A program made the position numbers and the translations under genes. The notes below the pieces were generated by a model, which did no database searches, was not told the DNA's origin, and saw only the letters and a list, made by a program, of their open reading frames with translations. This document shows, in pieces, positions 1-8,074 of a DNA stretch of 64,000 bases (its first letter is position 1; each line of letters begins with the position of its first letter). This DNA comes from JBCBGF01 sp039193455. GTDB taxonomy: Bacteria; Pseudomonadota; Alphaproteobacteria; Rhodobacterales; Rhodobacteraceae. The DNA lies in contig JBCCWO010000004.1 in NCBI GenBank assembly GCA_039193455.1, positions 62,001 through 126,000 of the forward strand. Direction: 5' to 3'.

Positions 1-1
1 G

Positions 2-415
2 ATGGAACATCTCAAAGAGGCGCGCGCGACGTTTGAAACGCAGATGGCCCGGATTGCGGCCACACGGTCACGACCCGGCGATATCATTGAATTAAAACAG
101 ATTCTGGTACGGCAAAGCGAACTGCACGCCGATCCGCATAGCTTTATGGAGATGGATGCCAGGTTTCATGCGGCAGTCGCCGCCATCAGTGGCAACCCGA
201 TCTTTGCTTCGCTCAGCCAGGCGCTGTTTGAGTGGCTGGCGCAGTTTCACATTGAGATGGTGCAACGCCAAGGGCTCGAGAAGCTGACCCTTGCCGAGCA
301 CGAGGCAATTCTGAGCGCCATCGAAGCGCGGGATGCCGATCTGGCGGCCAAGCACATGGCCGATCATCTGAACCGTGCCAACACGCTTTATCACCAGGAT
401 CATCTGACGACCTGA
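2..415 (+). CDS. GntR-family transcriptional regulator, FCD domain (3' part only)
   Basis: The 137 visible residues form the C-terminal ligand-binding FCD domain of a FadR-type GntR repressor. The helical series has metal-ligand-like features: MEMDARFHAAVAAISGNP, then LAEHEAILSAIEARD, then AAKHMADHLNRA. The N-terminal winged helix is missing because the gene starts left of the window; the first in-frame ATG here is internal. It lies 95 bases upstream of, and in the same direction as, the apionate operon. It is therefore the natural candidate for that operon's sugar-acid-responsive regulator. That link rests on position only. Confidence 0.85.
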   Translation: MEHLKEARATFETQMARIAATRSRPGDIIELKQILVRQSELHADPHSFMEMDARFHAAVAAISGNPIFASLSQALFEWLAQFHIEMVQRQGLEKLTLAEHEAILSAIEARDADLAAKHMADHLNRANTLYHQDHLTT

Positions 416-453
416 CCTATGAGATCGTCCCGGTCGGGCGAATCTACGCGGAC

Positions 454-486
454 TTGACATAATTCAACTGGTATAATCAGTATATC
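454..486 (+). promoter_or_regulatory. Promoter/operator region before the apionate operon
   Basis: The short gap between the FCD regulator and apnL is AT-rich against a GC-rich background. It holds a TTGACA hexamer at 454-459 and a TATAAT hexamer at 472-477, only 12 bases apart, which is too close for a normal sigma-70 pair. The TATAAT sits inside an imperfect inverted repeat ACTGGTATAATCAGT (467-481). GntR/FadR-type operators often carry TGGTAT cores, so 467-481 may be the binding site of the neighbouring regulator. A -10 further downstream (TATATC, 481-486) is possible but also badly spaced. Confidence 0.45.
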
Positions 487-510
487 TAAAGCTGTGCGTC
501 GGGGGCGCAC

Positions 511-2388
511 ATGTTCCGGGGAGGGGTCTGCTTGCATTCGCAGAGCGACAATCAATTGGCGTCGCCCGCCGCACCGGCGACCGGCTCGGGCCGCACCGTT
601 GCCTGCGGCCCGTTGTCCGCCGTGATCGATGGGGGCGCCATCCGATGCATCTCGTATCGCGGAGTTGAAGTTGTGCGCGGCGTCGACTGCCCGATCCGCG
701 ACGCGAACTGGGGCACGGCTGTTCAGGAGAACGTGCGCGAGCACCATGAGGCCCACGAGGGTCGCTTCCGCTACCAACGTTGGTTCAGCGTCTTCGGTGC
801 CGCATTGGATGCGGAGCTGGACGTGCGCATCCAGCCCGACAGCCTTCGCCTGGAACTGATCCTTTCAGCGAACCAAACGGTCGAGACCAACCGCGCAGGC
901 TTCACCTTGTTGCATCCATTGGACGGCGTGGCGGGGTCACCAGTTAAGGTCGTGCATTCTGACGGCACCGAAGACGCCAGCGCATTCCCGAAACCGATCA
1001 TGGCCAGCCAACCCGCGTATGACATTGCGGCGCTGCGCTACGCAGTTCACGGCGTTTCCGTGGAGATCGCGTTTTCCGGCGAAGTCTTCGAGATGGAAGA
1101 TCAGCGCAACTGGACGGATGCGTCCTTCAAAACCTACTGCCGTCCCCTGGCCTTGCCATTCCCCTACGCCATTGAGGCGGGTGACACAGTCACGCAATCA
1201 ATTGAGATCAATCTCAGCGGGGCAGTTGCGCGCGCGAAATCGCCGTCCGACCGCAGTGTTTCCCTTCCGCCGTTGCCCGAAGTGGCCATGGTCGCCATAC
1301 CGGCGTGGCTGGCAGACCCGGACGACGCGCTGCTTCGATGCCAACCATCCGCAACACAGCTGGTTCGACTGGATCTGGGACGTGACGATTTGGCGGCGGC
1401 GGTTCCCGGCATGGCGGCGCTGTCTGGGCCGCTCGAACTTGAGCTGATCGTTGATGATGAGGGAGACATCGAAGCGCCACTCGCCGAGTTGGTCAGTCTC
1501 ATGCAGCGCTCGCACATCGAGGCGACCAGTGTCGTTGCCGTGCCGCGGGCATTTCTTAAAAGCTACCAACCCAGCGGGCCATGGCCAACGGGCCGATCGA
1601 TCGCTCAGGCGCTGAATTCTGCGGCTGTCCATTTCCCAGGGGCGCGCATCGGTGCCGGGATGCTCACCAATTTCACCGAGTTTAATCGGCATGCACCGCC
1701 CGCGGGGCTGGGTGACTTTGTGACCTATTCCACCACGGCGATCGTGCACGCGGCTGACGATCGATCGGTCTTTGAGACGCTGGAGGCCCTGCCCTTTGTG
1801 CACGAAAGCGCGCGCGAGATCGCTGGTGGGCGCCCGCTCCGCCTGGGGCTGTCCAGTATCGGCATGCGTTCCAACCCCTACGGTGCGGATGTGGCCGATA
1901 ATCCGGGCCTCGATCGCCTGGCCATGGCGATGGACGATCCGCGCCAGCGCAGCGCTTTCGGCGCAGCATTTGCGGTGGGGGTCTACGCGGTTGCGGCAGA
2001 TAGCGCTGTGGCCCGGATCGCGCTGGCGGGCATCGGGGGGCCGTTTGCCACAGGTGCGGTTGAAGCGGGCCGCTTTACCGCCTGGCCGATCCACCATGTT
2101 GTGCAGGCGCTTGCGTCGATGGCATCCGGTCGGCGTCTGCCCACGCGGCCGGTGCCGAAATCAGTCTATGGCATCGAGGTGGAAGGGGCCGGTCTCCACA
2201 CCGGCATCTTTGCCAATTGCGGGCTGGCCCAGGCCACGTTGCCGCTGGGGGGCCAGAGCGCGATCACCATGGCCCCGGGCACCGATGTCTCCGCCCCTGA
2301 TTGGCGGGCGCAAGCCGCGCCGGTCACATCCGCAGAAATCTCGCTGCCACCGGCAGCGGTTGCCTTCACCATCGGGGAGGTTGCGTGA
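511..2388 (+). CDS. apnL: Probable D-apionate lactonase
   Basis: About 625 residues. The cytosolic enzyme would hydrolyse D-apionolactone to D-apionate. The assignment rests on length, the overall glycosidase-like architecture and above all its place in front of apsD, a RuBisCO-like protein, a DUF1537 kinase and an ApnO-like protein; that set matches the known D-apiose/apionate pathway. I cannot point to catalytic residues with certainty. The start is ambiguous: ATG 511 has only a weak GGGGG upstream, while GGGGAGGGG at 519-526 is ideally spaced before an in-frame TTG at 532, which would remove seven residues. The stop overlaps the next ATG by one base (TGATG). Confidence 0.72.
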   Translation: MFRGGVCLHSQSDNQLASPAAPATGSGRTVACGPLSAVIDGGAIRCISYRGVEVVRGVDCPIRDANWGTAVQENVREHHEAHEGRFRYQRWFSVFGAALDAELDVRIQPDSLRLELILSANQTVETNRAGFTLLHPLDGVAGSPVKVVHSDGTEDASAFPKPIMASQPAYDIAALRYAVHGVSVEIAFSGEVFEMEDQRNWTDASFKTYCRPLALPFPYAIEAGDTVTQSIEINLSGAVARAKSPSDRSVSLPPLPEVAMVAIPAWLADPDDALLRCQPSATQLVRLDLGRDDLAAAVPGMAALSGPLELELIVDDEGDIEAPLAELVSLMQRSHIEATSVVAVPRAFLKSYQPSGPWPTGRSIAQALNSAAVHFPGARIGAGMLTNFTEFNRHAPPAGLGDFVTYSTTAIVHAADDRSVFETLEALPFVHESAREIAGGRPLRLGLSSIGMRSNPYGADVADNPGLDRLAMAMDDPRQRSAFGAAFAVGVYAVAADSAVARIALAGIGGPFATGAVEAGRFTAWPIHHVVQALASMASGRRLPTRPVPKSVYGIEVEGAGLHTGIFANCGLAQATLPLGGQSAITMAPGTDVSAPDWRAQAAPVTSAEISLPPAAVAFTIGEVA

Positions 2389-3434
2389 TGGCGGGGGGTG
2401 TCAAACGCGGCGCGCTGATCGGATGTGGCTTCTTTGCGCGCAACCACCTGCACGGCTGGCAGGATGTTGAGGGCGCCGAGATCGTTGCCGTCTGCGATCT
2501 CGATCACGAGAAAGCGCAAGCGGTTGGGCAGGAGTTCGGCATCGCAGGCGTTTTTGACGATGCCGCGCGGATGCTGGCGGAGACGGATCTTGATTTCGTT
2601 GATATCGCGACAACGCCGCCCTCCCATCGCAGCTTGGTGGAGCTGGTGTGCCACCACGGACTGGCGGTGATCTGCCAAAAGCCAATTGCAGACACCTATG
2701 CCGAAGCCCGCGCCATGGTCGATGCGGCAGAGGCGGCGGGCGTTCCGTTCCTCATTCACGAGAACTTCCGCTGGCAGCTCGGCTTTGTTCGCATCAAGGC
2801 CGCGCTCGATGCGGGCCGCATCGGGGCGCCGCGGTTTGCGCGGCTCAGCTTCAGGCACGGTTTCGATGTTTACGCCACCCAGCCGTATCTGGCGACGATC
2901 GAGCGGTTCGTTCTGATGGATGTTGGCATCCATCTCTATGACGTGCTGCGTCACCTGATGGGCGAGGTGAGCCACCTGGCCTGCGAAACCGCCAGCCTCA
3001 GGCCCGGCGTTGCTGGCGAGGATAGCTTTACATCGCTACTGCGGCACAGCTCCGGCGCCGTATCGGTTGTTGATTGCTCTTTCGCATCCACGATTCATCC
3101 AGAGCCGTTTCCGGCAACGCTCGCCTGGATCGAAGGATACAAAGGCACGCTGGAACTGACGACGGATCTGCGCCTGCACATTCACGCGGCGGGCGAGAAG
3201 GTGGTGGAAAGCGCCGATCCCGAGGTGCCCGCCTGGGGCGCGCGGCCCTGGCATACGATTCAGGATTCGGTGATCCGCTTTCAGGCCCATGTGGTGGACG
3301 TTTTGAACGGCCGCGCCGAACCGCAGCCGTCCGGGCGGGACAATCTGAACACGCTCGCGCTGACGCTAGCCTCCTATGACGCGATGCGGGAGCGCCAGCT
3401 GATCGATGTTGCCCAGTGGCAGGAGCGGCAGTGA
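2388..3434 (+). CDS. apsD: Gfo/Idh/MocA oxidoreductase, probable D-apiose dehydrogenase
   Basis: 348 residues of the Gfo/Idh/MocA family. A Rossmann NAD(P)-binding motif GCGFFARNH lies near residues 12-20, and a QKP variant of the family EKP motif lies in QKPIADTYAEA. A C-terminal mixed sheet domain follows. In the apiose pathway this enzyme oxidises D-apiose to D-apionolactone, the substrate of the upstream lactonase. ATG 2388 was chosen because it overlaps the apnL stop and follows GGGGAGG at 2374-2380. The substrate is inferred from gene order; the family itself is broad. Confidence 0.75.
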   Translation: MAGGVKRGALIGCGFFARNHLHGWQDVEGAEIVAVCDLDHEKAQAVGQEFGIAGVFDDAARMLAETDLDFVDIATTPPSHRSLVELVCHHGLAVICQKPIADTYAEARAMVDAAEAAGVPFLIHENFRWQLGFVRIKAALDAGRIGAPRFARLSFRHGFDVYATQPYLATIERFVLMDVGIHLYDVLRHLMGEVSHLACETASLRPGVAGEDSFTSLLRHSSGAVSVVDCSFASTIHPEPFPATLAWIEGYKGTLELTTDLRLHIHAAGEKVVESADPEVPAWGARPWHTIQDSVIRFQAHVVDVLNGRAEPQPSGRDNLNTLALTLASYDAMRERQLIDVAQWQERQ

Positions 3435-4684
3435 TGGGCGAACGCATCGAGGCCGATTATGTGATCGAAACCGCCTTCGATCCGCGCGCGGCCGCCGAGG
3501 TGATGGCCGGTGAGCAATCCTCCGGCACCTTCGTCAAGGTTCCGGGCGAAACGGCGGAGCTGAAGGCCCGGTCCGCCGCGACCGTGGACAAGCTGACGGT
3601 GCTGGAATCGGTGGGCGAGCCGGGATTGCCGGGCGCCCGGCGGCCCGATGGCGCGCAGATCCAGCGGGCGCATGTGACCCTGTCCTGGCCGCTTGCCAAC
3701 CTGGGGCCATCCCTGCCGAACCTGATGGCCACTGTGGCGGGCAACCTTTTCGAACTTGGGCAGTTTTCCGGTTTGCGCCTACTCGATATCCGCTTGCCGA
3801 AGGCGTTCGCCGAAAGATATGCGGGGCCGCAATTCGGCGTGGCCGGCACCCGAGAATTGACCGGGGTTTCCGAAGGCCCCGTCATCGGCACGATCATAAA
3901 GCCCAGTGTGGGCCTTGATGCCGGGCAAACCGCCGAGCTCGTCAAGACGCTGGTCGAGGCGGGAATAGATTTCATCAAGGATGACGAGTTGCAGGCAGAC
4001 GGCCCGGCATGCCCGTTCGAAGAACGCGTGGGCGCCGTGATGGCCGTGATCAACGCGCATGCGGAAGAGACCGGCAAGAAGGTGATGTACGCCTTCAACC
4101 TGACCGGCGAAATGGATGAGATGAGGCGCCGCCATGATCTTGTGCGCGAGAGCGGCGGCACCTGCATCATGGCCAGCCTCAATTCGGTTGGCCTCACGGC
4201 ATTCATCGAACTGGCGCGCATCTCCGATCTCCCGATCCACGCGCATCGCAATGGCTGGGGCGCGCTGTCGCGGCACCCGCTTCTGGGGTGGTCCTACGTG
4301 GCGTGGCAGAAGATCTGGCGGCTGGCGGGCGCCGATCACATGCATGTCAACGGGCTCGACAACAAGTTTTGCGAGCCGAATGAAAGCGTGATCGCCTCTG
4401 CCCGGGCGTGCCTGACGCCGATGTTCGAGCGGGCACCCTGCCTCTCCATGCCCGTCTTTTCTTCGGGCCAGTCCGCGCTTCAGCCGCCCGAAACATATCG
4501 CCGACTGGGTTCCGCCGATCTCATCTATGCCGCCGGCGGTGGCATCATGGGGCATCCGGACGGGCCTGCCGCCGGGATCGAAGCCCTGCGCGAAAGCTGG
4601 CACGCGGCGATGGCGGGTATCGGGCTTTCAGAGCATGCGGCCCGGCACCCAAGCCTTGCCGCCGCGTTAAAGGCGTACGGCTGA
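3434..4684 (+). CDS. oiaX: RuBisCO-like protein, probable 3-oxo-isoapionate-4-phosphate decarboxylase or transcarboxylase
   Basis: 416 residues, form IV RuBisCO large-subunit fold. The first active-site Lys is kept in GTIIKPSVGL (K156). The carbamylatable Lys and metal acids are kept in FIKDDE (K182, D184, E185). An HAHRNGWGALSRHP stretch follows in the barrel. There is no small subunit or phosphoribulokinase nearby. With a DUF1537 kinase directly downstream and ApnO next, the substrate should be 3-oxo-isoapionate 4-phosphate. Both a decarboxylase (OiaX) and a transcarboxylase/hydrolase (OiaT) version are known, and sequence reading alone cannot separate them; the symbol is provisional. AGGAG at 3421-3425 precedes the ATG, which overlaps the apsD stop. 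Confidence 0.75.
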   Translation: MGERIEADYVIETAFDPRAAAEVMAGEQSSGTFVKVPGETAELKARSAATVDKLTVLESVGEPGLPGARRPDGAQIQRAHVTLSWPLANLGPSLPNLMATVAGNLFELGQFSGLRLLDIRLPKAFAERYAGPQFGVAGTRELTGVSEGPVIGTIIKPSVGLDAGQTAELVKTLVEAGIDFIKDDELQADGPACPFEERVGAVMAVINAHAEETGKKVMYAFNLTGEMDEMRRRHDLVRESGGTCIMASLNSVGLTAFIELARISDLPIHAHRNGWGALSRHPLLGWSYVAWQKIWRLAGADHMHVNGLDNKFCEPNESVIASARACLTPMFERAPCLSMPVFSSGQSALQPPETYRRLGSADLIYAAGGGIMGHPDGPAAGIEALRESWHAAMAGIGLSEHAARHPSLAAALKAYG

Positions 4685-6072
4685 TGGCGCCCCCCCCGTC
4701 CTTGCCCGATGGGCTGCTCGTTGCCTGGTATGGAGATGATTACACCGGCGCCGCCGCGGTGATGGAGGTGCTCACTTTCGCGGGCCTGGCTTCGGTTCTG
4801 TTTTTCAACGTGCCAACGCCCGAGCAATTGCAGCGGTTCACCAATGTCCGGGGCATCGGCATCGCCGGTTCGGCCCGGTCGCGCAGCCCGGCCTGGATGG
4901 GCGAGGAGCTTCCTCCCGTCTTCGCCTTCTTGGCCGGGCTGAATGCACAGCTCTTTCACTACAAGATCTGCTCAACGCTGGATTCCTCGCCCGCGATCGG
5001 ATCGATCGGGCGGGCGGCGGAGCTTGCCTTTGCGGCCACCGGCGCGCCCTGGGCCGCCGTTTATCCGGCCGCGCCCGCAATCGGCAGATACCAGGCGTTC
5101 GGCAACCTATTTGCGATCTCCGGCGAAGATGTGCACCGGCTCGATCGCCACCCGGTTATGGCCCGTCATCCGGTTACGCCGATGGATGAGGCCGACATCG
5201 GCGGGCACCTCACCCGGCAGACGGACCTGCCCTTTGGCCTCGTCGGCCTCGATGCGCTCGCTTCGGCGCCCGAGGCAACCGAGCGGCTCGCGCGCGAACG
5301 GGATCGGGGCGCGCGGATGATCGCCATAGACACGGTCGATGACCGCACGCTCTCCCATGCCGGGCATCTGATCTGGCAGGCCGACGGCCAACCCAGGCTC
5401 GCGATAGGATCGCAAGGGGTCGAATACGCGCTTGTGCGGCATTGGCAGGATCAAGGCCTTTTGCCCGAAACGCAGCCGACACCGCGCGCCGAACCCGTTG
5501 ATCGGATCGTGGCCGTGGCCGGGTCGGCCTCTGCCACCACGGGGGCTCAGATCGAATGGGCAGAAGCCAACGGGTTCACCGCCACACGGGTTGATCCGCG
5601 CGGCGCGCTGGAGGTGGGCGCGGCCTATGGAAACTGGGTGCAATCCGCTGTGAATGGGGCACTAGCGGCGGCGGGAAGCCCGATTGTGTTCAGCGCCCGC
5701 GGGCCCGACGACGCCTCCATCGCCGCCTTCAAAAGCGCGGGCGAGGCCGCTGGCATGGCGCCCGAGGAGGCCAATGAACGGCTGGGCGTCGGCCTGGGGG
5801 ATATTCTGGCCCGGCTCATCGAACGCACCGGTTGCCAGCGCGCGGCCATCGCGGGGGGCGACACGTCAAGCCACGCCGCGCAGCGCCTCGGCATCTTCGC
5901 GCTAACGGCGCTGGCGGCAACGGTGCCGGGCGCCGCGCTCTGCCAGGCGCATCGCGATCATACAGAGACCGCCCCGCTCGAGGTCGCGCTGAAGGGCGGG
6001 CAAATGGGCACGCTGGAGTACTTCGGCCAGATCCGAAACGGCGGCGCCACGAACCAAGGGAGCAAGTCATGA
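4684..6072 (+). CDS. oiaK: DUF1537 four-carbon acid sugar kinase family, probable 3-oxo-isoapionate kinase
   Basis: 462 residues. The N-terminal WYGDDYTGAAAVMEVL (residues 15-30) is the DUF1537 substrate-domain signature. AIAGGDTSSHAAQRLGI near the C-terminus is the typical nucleotide-binding GGDTS loop. Members phosphorylate small branched or four-carbon acid sugars. Here the kinase would make the 4-phosphate used by the RuBisCO-like protein. The chosen ATG overlaps the preceding TGA by one base (TGATG), and the 3' end overlaps the next gene by four bases, so the three are translationally coupled. An upstream in-frame extension would run inside the preceding gene and was rejected. Confidence 0.75.
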   Translation: MAPPPSLPDGLLVAWYGDDYTGAAAVMEVLTFAGLASVLFFNVPTPEQLQRFTNVRGIGIAGSARSRSPAWMGEELPPVFAFLAGLNAQLFHYKICSTLDSSPAIGSIGRAAELAFAATGAPWAAVYPAAPAIGRYQAFGNLFAISGEDVHRLDRHPVMARHPVTPMDEADIGGHLTRQTDLPFGLVGLDALASAPEATERLARERDRGARMIAIDTVDDRTLSHAGHLIWQADGQPRLAIGSQGVEYALVRHWQDQGLLPETQPTPRAEPVDRIVAVAGSASATTGAQIEWAEANGFTATRVDPRGALEVGAAYGNWVQSAVNGALAAAGSPIVFSARGPDDASIAAFKSAGEAAGMAPEEANERLGVGLGDILARLIERTGCQRAAIAGGDTSSHAAQRLGIFALTALAATVPGAALCQAHRDHTETAPLEVALKGGQMGTLEYFGQIRNGGATNQGSKS

Positions 6073-6911
6073 CCAAGATTGCACTGATGGGTGCTGGAGG
6101 CAAAATGGGCGTCCGCCTGGCGACCAACCTGAAAAGCTCTCAGTTCGACGTCGATCATGTCGAGGTTTCAGAAGCGGGACGCGCGCGCCTGAAGGCGGAG
6201 GTGGGTGCGGAAACCGTTGAAGAGGGCCAGGCGGTGTCCGGCGCCGATGTCATCGTGATGGCCACGCCCGATCGGCTGATCGGCCAGATCACACACCAGA
6301 TTATCGGCAAAGTGCAGTCCGGTGCAGCCATCGTCATGCTCGATGCCGCCGCGCCGCATGCCAGCAAGCTGCCCGAACGCGATGACGTGTCCTACTTCGT
6401 CACCCATCCGTGCCACCCGCCCATCTTCAACGACGAAACCGAGCCCGCGGCCAAATCGGATTTCTTCGGCGGGATCCATGCCAAGCAGCATATCGTCTGC
6501 GCCCTGATGCAGGGGCCCGAAGAGGATTACGCGCGTTGCGAGGAAGTGGCGCGCACGATCTACGCGCCCGTCATGCGCTCCCATCGATGCACGGTGGAGC
6601 AGCTGGCCATCCTGGAACCGGCCTTGTCTGAGACTGTTGGGGCGACGCTTGCCCTGGCCCTGCGCGAGGCGACCGATGAAGCCGTGCGGCGCGGCGTGCC
6701 GGAACAGGCCGCCCATGACTTCATGATGGGGCACCTCAACATCGAACTCGCCATTGCGTTCGGGATTTTCCCGGGTGGCGTTTTCTCTGACGGCGCCCTG
6801 CACGCCATCGATAAGGCCCGCCCCGTCATCTTCAAAGAGGGTTGGATGGACGCAGTGTTCGATCCCGATGCGGTGATGCAGTCGGTGAAAGACATCTGCG
6901 ATGCGACGTGA
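6069..6911 (+). CDS. apnO: Probable D-apionate oxidoisomerase
   Basis: 280 residues with an N-terminal NAD-binding loop GAGGKMG (residues 8-14) and a helical C-terminal domain related to 6-phosphogluconate-dehydrogenase-type enzymes. ApnO oxidises and isomerises D-apionate to 3-oxo-isoapionate, which feeds the kinase just upstream. Motifs such as VTHPCHPPIFNDET and GHLNIELAIAFG look family specific. ATG 6069 overlaps the kinase stop (ATGA). It is the last enzyme gene before the transporter genes, 76 bases away. Confidence 0.72.
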   Translation: MTKIALMGAGGKMGVRLATNLKSSQFDVDHVEVSEAGRARLKAEVGAETVEEGQAVSGADVIVMATPDRLIGQITHQIIGKVQSGAAIVMLDAAAPHASKLPERDDVSYFVTHPCHPPIFNDETEPAAKSDFFGGIHAKQHIVCALMQGPEEDYARCEEVARTIYAPVMRSHRCTVEQLAILEPALSETVGATLALALREATDEAVRRGVPEQAAHDFMMGHLNIELAIAFGIFPGGVFSDGALHAIDKARPVIFKEGWMDAVFDPDAVMQSVKDICDAT

Positions 6912-6987
6912 CCCCAAACATCATCCATGACCGCTCCATTCCGGTCTGAATCCGTGCCGACCGGCACACACAAGAAGGGAGAGAGAA

Positions 6988-7995
6988 ATGAAACCAGTCT
7001 CGACACTACTTGCGGGGGCCGCCTTCGCAGCCGCCAGTCTCGGCGTCGCCGCGCCAGCTTCTGCCGCTACCATCTGTTTCGCGTTCCAAGATCTGGAAAC
7101 CGAGTTCTGGGTCGCGGGCCATACCGCCATCACGCGCACGCTGGAGGAGGCGGGCCATACCGTGATCGAGCGCAATGCGAATGAGGACGCCAACCGACAG
7201 CTTGAACAGGTGCGCGACTGCATCGCACAGGGCGTGGACGGCGTCATCATCATTCCGCAAGACGGCGAAAGTGCCGTAACGATCGTGAACGAAGCCCAGG
7301 ACAACGATGTCCCGATCGCGGTTTTCAACCGGCCGCCGTCTGATCTGTCGAAGGGCATTGTTGTGGTCGCCGACAACGCATCAATCGCAAGCCAGGCGGT
7401 TGACTTCCTGGCCCAGGAGGCGATTGCCAATCGTGAGGGTGACGGGAAGCTGACGCCGATGATCATCGTGGGCGATCTGGGCGATCCCAATGCCGTGGGC
7501 CGCAAAGACGGCTTCTACGCCGCTTTGGAAAACTACCCCGACGACTTCAATACGCCGATCGAAGTGGCATCAGAGTGGGATGCGGCGACGGCATTGGCCA
7601 ATCTCGAGGCTGCGGTAACCGCAAACCCGGAGATCGACCTTCTCTTCACGTCCTCCGACTTTTTGTTCCCGACGATCCGCTCGGTCTTTGAGCCGCGCGG
7701 CATGTGGGCGCGACAGGGCGAAGAAGGCCATGTCGTTATGGGTGGCCTGGACGGCGATGCCACGGCCTGCCAGCTTTTAAAGGAAGGCTACATCGACGCG
7801 ACGGGCGTGCAGGATCTGTACTTTGAAGCCGAGGCAGCCCTGAACGCCATCCTGGCGGCGATTGAGGCGGGCGAAGCACAGCCCAATGAGGTGATCGAAG
7901 ATCCGGGCTTTGCGCTGACTTCGGCCAACTTGGCGGAGCGGGAAATGGACATGTGGGGCTGCGTGCTCCTGTCCGAAGGCTTTCTCGATCAGTGA
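6988..7995 (+). CDS. Ribose-type ABC transporter, periplasmic sugar-binding protein
   Basis: 335 residues. A Sec signal peptide (MKPVSTLLAGAAFAAAS...) is likely cleaved after APASA near residue 26. The rest is a type I periplasmic-binding fold of the RbsB/Peripla_BP_4 class, with VDGVIIIPQDGESAV and PIAVFNRPPSD. It would bind a pentose or related sugar in the periplasm and hand it to the two permeases downstream. AGAAGGGAGAG at 6971-6981 is the ribosome-binding region. D-apiose is the likely ligand by operon context, not by sequence. Confidence 0.88.
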   Translation: MKPVSTLLAGAAFAAASLGVAAPASAATICFAFQDLETEFWVAGHTAITRTLEEAGHTVIERNANEDANRQLEQVRDCIAQGVDGVIIIPQDGESAVTIVNEAQDNDVPIAVFNRPPSDLSKGIVVVADNASIASQAVDFLAQEAIANREGDGKLTPMIIVGDLGDPNAVGRKDGFYAALENYPDDFNTPIEVASEWDAATALANLEAAVTANPEIDLLFTSSDFLFPTIRSVFEPRGMWARQGEEGHVVMGGLDGDATACQLLKEGYIDATGVQDLYFEAEAALNAILAAIEAGEAQPNEVIEDPGFALTSANLAEREMDMWGCVLLSEGFLDQ

Positions 7996-8019
7996 GCAAT
8001 CACGGACTGCCAACGACTG

Positions 8020-8044
8020 GATCGGCGGGTGCATCCCGCCGATC
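8020..8044 (+). other. Intercistronic hairpin after the sugar-binding-protein gene
   Basis: A perfect 10-bp inverted repeat, GATCGGCGGG (8020-8029) and CCCGCCGATC (8035-8044), with a five-base loop. It begins 24 bases after the binding-protein stop and ends 30 bases before the permease ATG. No T-run follows, so it is not a classic terminator. It more likely protects the 3' end of the binding-protein message or partially attenuates, giving binding protein in excess over membrane subunits. Similar hairpins occupy the same slot in the other two transporter operons of this window. Confidence 0.7.
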
Positions 8045-8074
8045 TGACACCCGTCAACTGCAAGGTAGAGCACT

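Noticed and set aside
454..477. TTGACA/TATAAT as a standard promoter pair
   Set aside because: The 12-base spacing is far below the usual 16-18; the TATAAT is better explained as part of the inverted repeat.
3434..4684. Possible CO2-fixing RuBisCO
   Set aside because: Length and context fit a form IV RuBisCO-like protein; there is no small subunit, phosphoribulokinase or other Calvin-cycle gene nearby.
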